A program made the translations under genes and the position numbers. A stretch of 64,000 nucleotides of DNA from JAWKZG01 sp041396125 (GTDB taxonomy: Bacteria; Pseudomonadota; Gammaproteobacteria; Competibacterales; Competibacteraceae), in assembly GCA_041396125.1 (NCBI GenBank), contig JAWKZG010000001.1:744001-808000 (forward strand), read 5' to 3'. Numbering within the stretch: position 1 is the first letter of the stretch; every line of letters begins with the position of its first letter. Of the stretch, positions 8,660 to 17,401 are shown piece after piece. The notes under the pieces were generated by a model. It was given only the letters and a program-made list of their open reading frames with translations. It was not told the origin of the DNA and did not search any database.

Positions 8660-9517
8660 ATGACCGACGCAGAAATTACAGCTGAGAAACAAACGAGCAG
8701 TCATCTTCTGAGTGTTTTTACACCTGATAGCGTTGGGCCAATCGCAATGAGTTGCCTGCTGGCAGCGCAAGGGCCGACTGCAGTTGTGCGGCGGCAGGGT
8801 GCACACGCGGTTAACCAGTTTCAAGGCCTGGTATCGTCTTATCCGCCAAATTCTGCCGAGGGCATTTTTCTGGGGCGTTTGGAGCGGGTTGCCTATTCTG
8901 CAGCCGCAACCATGATCGAAGCCGATCAGGAGGCCAAAGCTGCAATTGATCGGGCGCAGCAGGATTATGAAAATGCCTTGCTGGGCGCCTCGGTAAAAAG
9001 CCAGATCAACATCGGCATACTGAAATGGTTGGTACGGGTGCTGGGCTTTATGGGCATGAGCTTTTTTCTTACCCGCTGGGGGGTCGATCTGGCGAGTACC
9101 GAGATGAGCGACGGGCAAAGAATCAGAGCCCAGTGGTTGCCATATGTGTTTATGTTTGCGGTGCCGGTTTTTATTGGTGTCAGCCAGTCGCTATGGCGGG
9201 TATATACCACGATCAATCTGGTCTATCAGCGTGATTTGCGCATCGTGGCGGCGCGCAAGACCCGGCGCGCCAAGCAGAAAGCTGCAGTTCGTTATGCCAA
9301 GGATCAGGCGCGTCTGGCCTGGGAGGATTTTGTCGAGCCGGGTACCTATCTGCCAACCGACCAACCAACGCTGGATTTACTGCATGTGCTCTATATGGAA
9401 GAGCTGAAATTACATGTCGCGCCACCGCTAAACGTGTTGATCATGAAAGCGGCCAAGCGGCGTTGGCAGCGCGTTCGGATCAAAACCAGAAAACGCTCGA
9501 AGAAAGGCAAAAAGTAA
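8660..9517 (+). CDS. Hypothetical two-helix membrane protein
   Basis: A 285-residue protein I do not recognise. The N-terminal 115 residues are soluble and partly helical. Two membrane helices lie at about 117-140 (from IGILKWLVRVLGFMGM) and 158-178 (WLPYVFMFAVPVFIGV), joined by a short acidic loop. The C-terminal 100 residues end in a very basic tail (WQRVRIKTRKRSKKGKK) that could bind phospholipid, RNA or ribosomes. Coding quality is good throughout. It is convergent with rsgA, ending one base before the rsgA stop codon. Confidence 0.7.
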   Translation: MTDAEITAEKQTSSHLLSVFTPDSVGPIAMSCLLAAQGPTAVVRRQGAHAVNQFQGLVSSYPPNSAEGIFLGRLERVAYSAAATMIEADQEAKAAIDRAQQDYENALLGASVKSQINIGILKWLVRVLGFMGMSFFLTRWGVDLASTEMSDGQRIRAQWLPYVFMFAVPVFIGVSQSLWRVYTTINLVYQRDLRIVAARKTRRAKQKAAVRYAKDQARLAWEDFVEPGTYLPTDQPTLDLLHVLYMEELKLHVAPPLNVLIMKAAKRRWQRVRIKTRKRSKKGKK

Positions 9518-9518
9518 C

Positions 9519-10535
9519 CTAATTACCAGTCGTAATTCGTTTGCGCAATTGCTGGAAGCTGGCAAATCGGCGCGGGTCGATAACGCCCTGTGCAACTGCT
9601 TCCCGCAGCGCACATTCGGGCTCTACCGTGTGGCTGCAATTGCTGAATTTACAGTGTCCCAGATAATCCTGAAACTCGATAAATCCGTGTTCCAGATCCT
9701 GCAGGGAAACTTCACCGGGTTCAAAACTGCGCACGCCGGGGGAATCGATCAGATCGCCGCCATTTGGCAGATGGTACAGCATGCTGGTCGTAGTGGTGTG
9801 GGTGCCCAGGCCGGTGGCCTCGGATAAGGCACGGATACGAATATCCTGATCTGGCAGCAGGGACTTGATCAGAGAGGATTTCCCCACGCCTGATTGACCG
9901 GCCAGTATGCTGGTGCGGTTTTGCAACTGGGCGCGCAAGGCATCCAGGCCGTGAGCACTTCGGTTAGAGGCTTCCAGCAGTTGGTAGCCGATGCGCTGGT
10001 AAGTGGCCAGGCGTGCGTGGAGCGCCTGGTGGTCAGCCGCATTGAGCAGATCAATTTTGTTCAGTACCAGCAAGGTATCGATGCCCAGATTGCTGAGTAC
10101 GATCAGATAGCGGTCCAGCAGGGATTCGATAAAATCCGGCTTTGGTGCAATCACCAGTACCATCTGATCCAGGTTGGCGACGACCGGGCGGGGATGGCCG
10201 TCGTAGCCCGGACGGGTCAGCAGGGTGCGACGCGGCTCCAGTGCGACCACCACACCTTCCTCGGTGCCTGAGCTCTGCCAGATTACACGGTCGCCGCAGA
10301 CCAGAGTATCCATGTTTTGACGCGGTACGCAGCGATGCGGATTACCGTCACTGTCTTCGATGATCGCATTAGTGCCGAAGTTGGCAATCACCAGGCCGTG
10401 TTGTTCTGACCCCAGCGCGGCGCTGTCCAGTCGCTCGACCTGGCGGGCAGCCCGGGTACTGGCGCGTTCCCGGCTGCGATCATGTATCTGTCTGATACGG
10501 GCCACCTGCTGGCGGCTGAGTCGGCGTTTAGTCAT
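9519..10535 (-). CDS. rsgA: Ribosome small-subunit GTPase RsgA
   Basis: A 338-residue circularly permuted GTPase that assists late 30S maturation by checking the decoding centre and releasing RbfA. After an N-terminal OB fold, the motifs occur in permuted order: LNKID (G4), GQSGVGKSSLIKSLL (G1) and DSPGVRSFEPG (G3). The C-terminal zinc knuckle CKFSNCSHTVEPECAL is complete. The ATG at 10535 (MTKRRLSRQQVARIRQ) was chosen because the basic N-terminus matches the family; the frame is open to 10607, but those 24 residues look non-coding. It is divergent from orn, a neighbourhood common in gammaproteobacteria. Confidence 0.95.
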   Translation of the reverse strand: MTKRRLSRQQVARIRQIHDRSRERASTRAARQVERLDSAALGSEQHGLVIANFGTNAIIEDSDGNPHRCVPRQNMDTLVCGDRVIWQSSGTEEGVVVALEPRRTLLTRPGYDGHPRPVVANLDQMVLVIAPKPDFIESLLDRYLIVLSNLGIDTLLVLNKIDLLNAADHQALHARLATYQRIGYQLLEASNRSAHGLDALRAQLQNRTSILAGQSGVGKSSLIKSLLPDQDIRIRALSEATGLGTHTTTTSMLYHLPNGGDLIDSPGVRSFEPGEVSLQDLEHGFIEFQDYLGHCKFSNCSHTVEPECALREAVAQGVIDPRRFASFQQLRKRITTGN

Positions 10536-10624
10536 GAATGTTTGCGGGGCCGGGCTGGTTGCCCGTCCAATAAACAGCGTAAACTGACAACAGTATCCAA
10601 TTAACAATCATGTATGAGGACTGA

Positions 10625-11224
10625 ATGGTAGTGTCTCTTCAATGTATGGACGATAATCTGATCTGGATCGATCTGGAAATGACCGGTCTCGATACCCAGC
10701 ATGACTATATCATCGAAATTGCCACTGTGGTCACCGACAATCAGTTACAACAGTTGGTCGAGGGGCCGGTGTTGGCTATTCATCAAAGTGAATCCGTGCT
10801 GGCGGGTATGGATGACTGGAATACCCGTCAGCATGGCCGGTCCGGTCTATTGCAGCGGGTGCGGGAGAGCCGATTAAGCGCCGCCGAGGCGGAAGCCCAG
10901 ACCCTGCAGTTTCTAAAACAGTATGCCGTGGCCGGCAAATCACCGATGTGCGGTAATAGTATTTGCCAGGATCGCCGTTTCCTGGCCCGCCTGATGCCTG
11001 AGCTGGAAGCGTTTTTCCACTATCGTAATCTGGATGTCAGCACATTGAAGGAACTGGCGCGGCGCTGGTACTCCGATTTGCCATCGTTCAGTAAAAAATC
11101 ATCTCATTTGGCATTATCAGATGTTCATGATTCTATTAATGAATTACGTCACTACCGACAGCATATGCTGCGCGCACCAAGTGCTGATACATCCTCAGAA
11201 AACAGTGTAAAAAGTGCAAGTTGA
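10625..11224 (+). CDS. orn: Oligoribonuclease
   Basis: A 199-residue DEDD-family 3'-5' exoribonuclease that degrades 2-5-mers, including pGpG from c-di-GMP breakdown. LIWIDLEMTGLD gives the first two acidic ligands, MCGNSICQDRRFLARLMP the third and ALSDVHDSINELRHYR the general base and last Asp. The ATG at 10625 has GAGGA four bases upstream; the internal ATG at 10646 gives a length closer to other Orn proteins but lacks a ribosome site. Its pGpG-clearing role ties functionally to the c-di-GMP cyclase at 441-2024. Confidence 0.95.
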   Translation: MVVSLQCMDDNLIWIDLEMTGLDTQHDYIIEIATVVTDNQLQQLVEGPVLAIHQSESVLAGMDDWNTRQHGRSGLLQRVRESRLSAAEAEAQTLQFLKQYAVAGKSPMCGNSICQDRRFLARLMPELEAFFHYRNLDVSTLKELARRWYSDLPSFSKKSSHLALSDVHDSINELRHYRQHMLRAPSADTSSENSVKSAS

Positions 11225-11260
11225 GCGCTGCTAATCATAGATATCGCTTGCTGTTTTTTT

Positions 11261-11286
11261 GTCCATCGGCAGCATTGCTGATGGAC
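11261..11286 (+). other. Strong hairpin after orn
   Basis: GTCCATCGGCA and TGCTGATGGAC pair over 11 bp (one G-U) around a GCAT tetraloop. A run of seven T precedes rather than follows the stem, so it is not a standard intrinsic terminator on either strand. A role in 3'-end protection of the orn message is possible (inference). Confidence 0.45.
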
Positions 11287-11566
11287 GTCTACCAAGCCAG
11301 ATAGCGGAATATTCCTCATATGAATAACATCCGGTTTGGCACTCAGAATGAAAAATTTTGTCAAAAAAAGCATTTAGCGCTGTTATTGCAAATATAGTCG
11401 GGATAATAACGGGTTAATCAGGCTTGATATAAACGTTAATGCGCCAAAATGTATCTTAGCTGCTGTTTTTTTAAATTATTTTTATGCTTGCTACGATTGG
11501 CCCCGTCTATCGGGCAGCTGGCTGGCACATCCAATAGTACTGCGTCTACTGATTATTTCTACGTGT

Positions 11567-11603
11567 TCAGGTTTTTCTGCGCTCAGGTTTTTCTGCGCTC
11601 AGG
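11567..11603. repeat. 16-bp tandem repeat, 2.3 copies
   Basis: The unit TCAGGTTTTTCTGCGC occurs at 11567-11582 and again at 11583-11598, followed by TCAGG. It lies just upstream of the hybrid kinase and could be a direct-repeat binding site or a replication-slippage product. Confidence 0.6.
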
Positions 11604-11670
11604 CAGGAGATGAGCAATTGCCCTATTTGCGCTGTATTTCGAATGAGTAAAACCTAATGTGTAAGATCTA

Positions 11671-14163
11671 ATGCGAAAGACCCATTACTTCCCGCCGGTG
11701 CGCTTGCTGACCAAGCTGTTGCTGGCAGCTGGCCTGATCAATAGCATATTTGCCATCTTACTGATTTTAAACAGCAACCGCCTGGCTGAGAATGGTGTAT
11801 TAACCCAGGCGTACAGCTACGTCGCGCAACTGAATCCGATTTTGCAGAGCCGTGTATCCACGGCTCTGGAGCAGCAGGATATCGCAGCTCTGCGCCATAT
11901 TGTCGACGAGTTACAGCAACAGTATGCTCTAGCGGGCGTTGTTGTGCTCAATCAGCGCAATCAGAGCCTGGTGGACAGTGCCTGGGATGCCGGGAAAAAA
12001 CCACTGCCTGGATCTACTCAAACGCCTGCAGATGAACTCATACTGAGCGCAGATTATCTGTTCAGTACTCTGGCTATTGAAGTGGCGGGTCAGCGTATAG
12101 GCACTTTACTGTATTCGATATCGTTGCAGGCTCTGCCGCAAACCAGAACCCGGCTCTGGCAGCAGGGGCTGGGCATCACTGTCATCGGACTGCTGATACT
12201 GTTGCTGGTGCTGGGTGGTATTGGTTATCGTCTGACACGGGGGTTGCGCCAGTTAACGGCAGCCAGTGAGCAGGTCTGTCAGGGGAATTTTCAGGCACCC
12301 ATAGCGGCATGGAATCGTGATGAGCTCGGTATCTTGAGCCGGGCTTTCAGCCGCATGGTTACCACACTCGAAAACCGCATCGAGGAACTCGTTCGCAGCC
12401 ATCTGTTGCAACAACGACAGCTGACAGATGGACAGCAGGCACAGGCCCGCTTGGCGGCGCTGCTGGATAGTCTGGAGTTTGGCATCCTGTTTGTGGATGC
12501 AGCCGATCATATACGCTATGCCAATCCGGCTGTGATCCGCTTATGGAGTCTCCCCGATCGAGCAAAGATCATTGCTCAGCCAGTCGAAAAGGTTATGCGG
12601 ACAGTACCGCCGTTAGCAGAGCAATGGTCGGGTAATCCGCCTGGCGCACGCCCGCACTACACCGATATTGCTACAGCAGACGGCCGTCGGATCTCGCAAA
12701 GGGTTTTGCCGGTGCAGCAGGATGGTGAATCGATAGGTTATATCTTTATTTATGAAGAAATCATGGTCTGTCCTGCTGGCGCACGTGAGTTGTACCCTGG
12801 TCGGACAGCCGCCGGCCAGGCCCGCCAGGAGAGTGCACGGTTGTTGGCGGCGTATATAAACCATGATCTTCGCCCGCCACTGTACACTATGGTCGATACG
12901 GCGACGTTATTGTTGCACAGTGGTTTGGCCGGGCCACAGCGTGAAGTGGCTGACGGTCTGCGCCACGCCGCGAAATCTGTATTGACGCAGATCGACGATA
13001 TTCTTGATTTTTTTCATATCGGGGCAGGCCGGTTAAAACTGATCAATAATTATTTTGATCTGCCGGAAACCCTGTCTGAGTTAAATAGCGTATTAGCGCA
13101 ACAGCTTGATTGCAAACACCTGAATTTCCACTATGAGCTACCGCAAAAAATGCCGCAGCAGCTATTTGGTGATGCGGATCGTTTATGCCAGATTTTAAGT
13201 AAGCTACTGGGAATTGCGCTGCAATTTACCGAAACTAATGACATCAATCTTAAGGTGAGCGTAGCGCAATTCTTGGGTAAAAGCGTGCTGATGCGGTTTG
13301 AGATACAGGTTACCGGCAGCGATATCGCTGCGGATCGGCAGCAGACGCTGCTTGCTGTGCTTGCCCAGGGGGAGCTTAGTCGTACGGATGAGATGGACAG
13401 CATCAGTTTGGGGCTGGCGATAGTCGGCCAGCTGGTGCATTTGATGGGCGGGCAGATCGGCATCAGCAGTATTTCGGGTCAGGGTACGACGTTCTGGTTT
13501 ACAGGTCAGTTCGGTTACGCCGGATTATTAGCTGCCGGTCAGCCTCTGGCCGTAGCGCTGTCGGGAACAGAAACACTCTCGCCATTGCCGTCTCAGGCAG
13601 CAGCAAATGTTGCCCGTATAGCTGCATCCGTCCATTCTGCGCCAGCGACGGCAGCGCGTGAGTCTGGTCGCACAGTCAAGTCTGCCACTTCAGAGCGGCC
13701 GTCCGAAGCGCCGCTTACCCCTCTGGCTGCTCAGCTTGCTGTCGATGAGGTCGAGATTCTTCTGGTCGAGGATAATCCGGTCAATCAGCTGGTTGCACGC
13801 AGCATACTCAGCTCGCTGGGGTGCAAAATCGAAACGGCCGAGAATGGTCGGCTGGCCCTGCAGGCGGTGCAAAGCAAGCATTATGACCTGATATTAATGG
13901 ATTGCCAGATGCCGGAGCTGGACGGTTACGAGGCGACCCGCTATATCAGGCAATGGGAAGCCGCCCAGAAACGGCCGCAGCACACTCCGATAGTCGCGTT
14001 GACGGCCAATGCCATGGCGGAAGATCGGACTAAGTGTCTGGCTGTCGGGATGGATGATTATTTGAAAAAACCTTTTTTGGCCAAGGATCTGGAAAAAATT
14101 GTCAAGGTGTGGACCGGCGACGCAGCGAAAACAGCAGCAAAAACCCGTCATTCCTCAGCATAA
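11671..14163 (+). CDS. Hybrid histidine kinase with degenerate ATPase domain
   Basis: An 830-residue inner-membrane sensor. Helices at about 13-33 and 168-186 flank a periplasmic domain; HAMP spans 187-240, a PAS domain 257-365, HisKA about 385-450, a HATPase-like region about 480-612 and a receiver 694-820. The H-box His is H398 within YINHDLRPPL. The receiver is intact (phospho-Asp D744 in LILMDCQMPELDG, LTAN, and Lys in KKPF). The ATPase region is not: the N-box reads LCQILSKLLGIALQFTE where an Asn is expected after LLG, and no DxGxG is present before SLGLAIVGQLVHLMGG. Inference: it may not autophosphorylate and may act as a phosphoacceptor or scaffold. A related kinase, or a purely allosteric role, is the alternative. 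Confidence 0.85.
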   Translation: MRKTHYFPPVRLLTKLLLAAGLINSIFAILLILNSNRLAENGVLTQAYSYVAQLNPILQSRVSTALEQQDIAALRHIVDELQQQYALAGVVVLNQRNQSLVDSAWDAGKKPLPGSTQTPADELILSADYLFSTLAIEVAGQRIGTLLYSISLQALPQTRTRLWQQGLGITVIGLLILLLVLGGIGYRLTRGLRQLTAASEQVCQGNFQAPIAAWNRDELGILSRAFSRMVTTLENRIEELVRSHLLQQRQLTDGQQAQARLAALLDSLEFGILFVDAADHIRYANPAVIRLWSLPDRAKIIAQPVEKVMRTVPPLAEQWSGNPPGARPHYTDIATADGRRISQRVLPVQQDGESIGYIFIYEEIMVCPAGARELYPGRTAAGQARQESARLLAAYINHDLRPPLYTMVDTATLLLHSGLAGPQREVADGLRHAAKSVLTQIDDILDFFHIGAGRLKLINNYFDLPETLSELNSVLAQQLDCKHLNFHYELPQKMPQQLFGDADRLCQILSKLLGIALQFTETNDINLKVSVAQFLGKSVLMRFEIQVTGSDIAADRQQTLLAVLAQGELSRTDEMDSISLGLAIVGQLVHLMGGQIGISSISGQGTTFWFTGQFGYAGLLAAGQPLAVALSGTETLSPLPSQAAANVARIAASVHSAPATAARESGRTVKSATSERPSEAPLTPLAAQLAVDEVEILLVEDNPVNQLVARSILSSLGCKIETAENGRLALQAVQSKHYDLILMDCQMPELDGYEATRYIRQWEAAQKRPQHTPIVALTANAMAEDRTKCLAVGMDDYLKKPFLAKDLEKIVKVWTGDAAKTAAKTRHSSA

Positions 14164-14204
14164 TCTTTCCCGCCTGCAATGGGTCATTGGGTTCAATGCT
14201 GCAT

Positions 14205-14966
14205 TCAGTGGCTGGTGTCGTGTGTAACGGCTTCCAACAGTTGCTTGACCTGGGCCATGCCGGTAACCAGATGACGGCTGATTTCGTCCATAGTGATCGG
14301 CTCGGCTGTCAGTCCGGCAGCCCAGTTCACCACTACTGCGCAGGCGGCATAGCAAAGCCCGAGTTCGCGTGCCAGCGCTGCTTCCGGCATGCCTGTCATG
14401 CCGACCACATCACAGCCGTCTCTGGCCATGCGGCGAATCTCGGCACTGCTTTCCAAACGTGGCCCCTGAGTCGCGCCATAAACCGCTTGAGCGGTTAAAT
14501 CTATATTGCTGGTACGGGCGGCGGCAAGCAGACGCTGGCGCAGCGTTTCGCAATATGGCTGGGTAAAGTCGATATGCTCTACTTGCAGGCCATCAGCAGT
14601 CGTGTGCTGACCATCGAAAAAAGTATGCGCGCGGCCATAGGTATAGTCGATGATCTGATCAGGTAGTGCCAGGCTGCCTGGTGCCATCTGCGCGCTGATA
14701 CCGCCGACCGCCGCAATCGCAATGATCTGTTCCGCCCCTGCCTGCTGCAGAGCCCACAGGTTGGCGCGGTAGTTGATCTTATGCGGGGGCAAATGATGCG
14801 CGTCACCATGCCGGGGCAAAAAAATAAGGGCGCGGCCATTCAGTTCGCCGTAACTCAGTGGTGCGGAAGGTTCACCATAGGGTGTGGTAAGCGTTTCACG
14901 TCGGCTGATGTGCAGGCTGTCGAGCTGATCCAGGCCTGTCCCACCGATAATAGCCAGACGTGGCAT
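14205..14966 (-). CDS. S-methyl-5'-thioinosine phosphorylase
   Basis: A 253-residue member of the purine nucleoside phosphorylase/MTAP family. Family patterns seen are AIIGGTGLDQLD, FLPRHGDAHHLPPHKINYRA and MTGMPEAALARELGL. It resembles the gammaproteobacterial methylthioinosine phosphorylase that follows nagZ in Pseudomonas; that enzyme yields hypoxanthine and methylthioribose-1-phosphate. Substrate choice against methylthioadenosine cannot be settled by eye, but the gene's ATG overlaps the stop of hpt (TAATG), whose product reuses hypoxanthine. This supports the thioinosine assignment. Confidence 0.85.
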   Translation of the reverse strand: MPRLAIIGGTGLDQLDSLHISRRETLTTPYGEPSAPLSYGELNGRALIFLPRHGDAHHLPPHKINYRANLWALQQAGAEQIIAIAAVGGISAQMAPGSLALPDQIIDYTYGRAHTFFDGQHTTADGLQVEHIDFTQPYCETLRQRLLAAARTSNIDLTAQAVYGATQGPRLESSAEIRRMARDGCDVVGMTGMPEAALARELGLCYAACAVVVNWAAGLTAEPITMDEISRHLVTGMAQVKQLLEAVTHDTSH

Positions 14967-15520
14967 TACGCATTCTTCACAGCATAAATTGCTGGCAGAT
15001 TGCGCCAGTATTCTTTGTAATCCATGCCAAAACCGAATACATAGCGGTCAGGTACATCCATGCCCACGAAATCGACTTTCAGCCCGGCTTCTTTTCGATC
15101 ATGTTGTTTATTGACCAGCACCGCGCTGTAAACCTCACTGGCCCCTGCTGCCAGTAATTCATCGATGATCGCTTTCAGGGTGGTGCCTTCATCCAGGATA
15201 TCATCAATAACCAGCACAACCCGGCCCTCTACATCCAGATCAGGTTTGGCGACCCAGTACACGCTGCCGCCGGAGGTGTTACCGCGATAGCGCGTTACGT
15301 GAATGTAGCTGGTACGGAAGGGAAACGCCATCCGCATGAACAACTCGCTGGCTGGCATTAGCGCGCCGTTCATGACCACCAGCATCAGGGGGTCGGACTG
15401 CGCCAGCTTGGCACTGATGGCTTGCGCCAGGTTGTCCAGCGTGGCAGCGATGTGTTCTTGTGAATAAAGCAACTCGGCGTCGTGCAATACGGCTTGCGCC
15501 TGCTCGGCAGTAATGGTCAT
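14966..15520 (-). CDS. hpt: Hypoxanthine-guanine phosphoribosyltransferase
   Basis: A 184-residue type I phosphoribosyltransferase that makes IMP or GMP from the base and PRPP. The PRPP loop VVLVIDDILDEGTT is intact, LVVMNGALMPASELF is the N-terminal PPi loop region, and VGMDVPDRYVFGFGMDY is typical of HPRT. It starts 11 bases after the DsrE-like gene and overlaps the phosphorylase downstream, so the two salvage enzymes are made together. Confidence 0.93.
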   Translation of the reverse strand: MTITAEQAQAVLHDAELLYSQEHIAATLDNLAQAISAKLAQSDPLMLVVMNGALMPASELFMRMAFPFRTSYIHVTRYRGNTSGGSVYWVAKPDLDVEGRVVLVIDDILDEGTTLKAIIDELLAAGASEVYSAVLVNKQHDRKEAGLKVDFVGMDVPDRYVFGFGMDYKEYWRNLPAIYAVKNA

Positions 15521-15531
15521 TTAGAAAGTTC

Positions 15532-15900
15532 CTAGTAGGTAAAAGTTACCGTGCCGCTGTCCATCGCTTCGCTGATGAGGTACGCGCCACCTACGGTTTC
15601 TTCAATTTCAGGAATCATCTCATTGCCCCACTCGGCCAGAATGGGGGCGCAAACCTTGAGTTTGACACCGGCCTGATGAGCTTCCTGAATCAGATTGTAA
15701 ATGGTTTTGCTGGCATCGCTGGGCAGGCGAATATTTTCTGCCACCCCTTTCACAGCGAGTTCACCGGAACGGCCGGTGAGAATGACCTCAACCTCGTACT
15801 CCATGGCAGCAGCTACGGTTGCCTGGAAAAACGGTGAACTCAGTTCCGACGGGTTTTTGGGGTCAGTATTGACCATGATGATGAGTAATTTCTCTGCCAT
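15532..15900 (-). CDS. DsrE/TusD-like family protein
   Basis: A 122-residue DsrE-fold protein (MAEKLLIIMVNTDPKNPSE, then a GVKLKVCAPILAEWG segment). Family knowledge: DsrE and TusD relay persulfide on a conserved Cys; here one Cys is present in the KVCAPIL loop at about residue 83, the usual position. It lies between nagZ and hpt on the same strand and is probably in that operon. Whether it relays sulfur is inference; many stand-alone DsrE-like proteins have no known role. Confidence 0.75.
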   Translation of the reverse strand: MAEKLLIIMVNTDPKNPSELSSPFFQATVAAAMEYEVEVILTGRSGELAVKGVAENIRLPSDASKTIYNLIQEAHQAGVKLKVCAPILAEWGNEMIPEIEETVGGAYLISEAMDSGTVTFTY

Positions 15901-15989
15901 TTCGGCTTTTCACTCAGCGCATTAATTAAAACGCGACATTATAGAAACCTGGCTCGTTTCTGCAAATAATCCTGCAACAGTTCGACCCA

Positions 15990-17021
15990 TCACAGCAAAC
16001 CGTGAGCTTGCAACTGTTGGTGTGCCTGCTGCCAGTGCGGTTGCTTGTGCAGATCGCTCAGGCTGGCAGCGGCCGGGCCACGGGCGCGCAGATGTTCCAG
16101 ACGTTGCGGGTTGAGTGGATTGATCGGTGCAGACAAACTGTCCAAAATAGCGCAGGCTGCTGCCCGGTCATTACAGGCCAGAATCAGATCACAGCCGGCA
16201 GCCAAGGCCAGGCTGGCTCGCTGAGGGGGAGCGCCGGCCCAACCTGCGCCTGCCATATCCAGATCGTCACTGATGATGGCTCCGGTAAAACCCAGGCGTT
16301 CGCGCAGGACGGTCTGTAGCCAGAACAGGGAAAACCCCGCTGGATTGGCGTCTTCCTGCGGATAAATCACATGGGCGGGTAAAACGGCACTTAAGCCGCG
16401 TTGAATCAGGCTGGCAAAAGGAATTAAATCGGCAGCCGCCAGATCCGCATAATGGCGCTGATCGAGCGGGACTTCCAGGTGCGAGTCGGTAGTGACTGCG
16501 CCATGGCCGGGGAAATGCTTGCCCACTGTGGCGCAACCACTGTCGCGCAAGCCCTGGCAGACAGCAAAGGCAAGTTCAGCCACAGTATTCGGATCGTGAT
16601 GCAGTGCCCGGTCACCGATAGCTGGACAGCAGCCGTAGTCCAGATCCAGCACTGGTGCAAAGCTGAAATCAACCCCAACAGCGCGGATTTCGCTGGCCAG
16701 GAGTACGCCGCAATCGCGTGCCAGCAGTAAAGCCTGGGTCGGGTCGCGATCATAGCAATCGCCCAAGCGGCGGGCTGCGGGAAGCGGTGTGAAGCCATCC
16801 CGAAAGCGCTGCACCCGGCCGCCTTCGTGGTCAACGCCAATCAGCAGAGAGGGTTGCCGTACACTATGAATGGCGTCAGTGAGCGCGCGCAGCTGTTGCG
16901 GTGATTGATAGTTGCGGCTGAACAGAATAACGCCGGCTACCTGTGGATGCTGTAACAGCTCGCGTTCCTCAGTGCTGAGTTCCAGCCCGAGGAGCCCGAT
17001 CATAACCTGACCCGAGAGCAT
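15990..17021 (-). CDS. nagZ: Beta-N-acetylhexosaminidase NagZ
   Basis: A GH3 enzyme of about 343 residues that removes GlcNAc from 1,6-anhydroMurNAc peptides during cytoplasmic peptidoglycan recycling. KHFPGHGAVTTDSHLEVP carries the acid/base His-Asp pair and IISDDLDMAGA the catalytic Asp nucleophile. The frame is open to 17123, but MLSGQVMIGLLGLEL at 17021 matches where NagZ proteins begin. No start has a strong ribosome site, so 17021 is a judgement. It is the first gene of the nagZ-dsrE-hpt-phosphorylase run. Confidence 0.93.
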   Translation of the reverse strand: MLSGQVMIGLLGLELSTEERELLQHPQVAGVILFSRNYQSPQQLRALTDAIHSVRQPSLLIGVDHEGGRVQRFRDGFTPLPAARRLGDCYDRDPTQALLLARDCGVLLASEIRAVGVDFSFAPVLDLDYGCCPAIGDRALHHDPNTVAELAFAVCQGLRDSGCATVGKHFPGHGAVTTDSHLEVPLDQRHYADLAAADLIPFASLIQRGLSAVLPAHVIYPQEDANPAGFSLFWLQTVLRERLGFTGAIISDDLDMAGAGWAGAPPQRASLALAAGCDLILACNDRAAACAILDSLSAPINPLNPQRLEHLRARGPAAASLSDLHKQPHWQQAHQQLQAHGLL

Positions 17022-17401
17022 CAGCTGCGATTCTTCGTGAGATGGCAAGAGGTGTTGAGCTGCGGCATGTTGCGTTGTTGATAGCGGCGGTAAGAAGCAA
17101 ACAATGCGGGCATCATATACCATGGCGTAGCGGTGCGCAAAAAGCCATAGTACAGGTAATTCGGATGGCTTGGAGATGCGGTATATTGCTAGGGCGCAAA
17201 CTTAAGAGTACACTCGTTTTTTTAGTCTAAACATGTTTGTCAACAGCAGAACTAAACGATATCACACGTCAACAGTTTCAGCGCTTATCGCACGGTATCA
17301 AGGGCAACTTCCAGGCCATGATTATCTCTCGGCGTTTAGCCGTTTTCTCCTTCCTGTTCCTCATTTTATGACGGCCATGTGACGGCTTTTCGTTCAGACC
17401 C
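17022..17401. other. Divergent intergenic region, nagZ and response regulator
   Basis: About 380 bases between divergent genes. It presumably carries promoters for both directions. I see no gene, no long palindrome and no terminator in it. Confidence 0.4.

Larger units (their letters stand above)
11225..11670. other. Intergenic region between orn and the hybrid kinase
   Basis: About 446 bases with no credible gene. It contains a strong hairpin (11261-11286) close to the orn stop and a 16-bp tandem repeat (11567-11603) about 70 bases before the kinase start. The rest is AT-rich and presumably holds the kinase promoter, which I cannot place with confidence. Confidence 0.5.

Noticed and set aside
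11261..11286. Intrinsic terminator of orn
   Set aside because: The T-run is on the wrong side of the stem; listed only as a hairpin.
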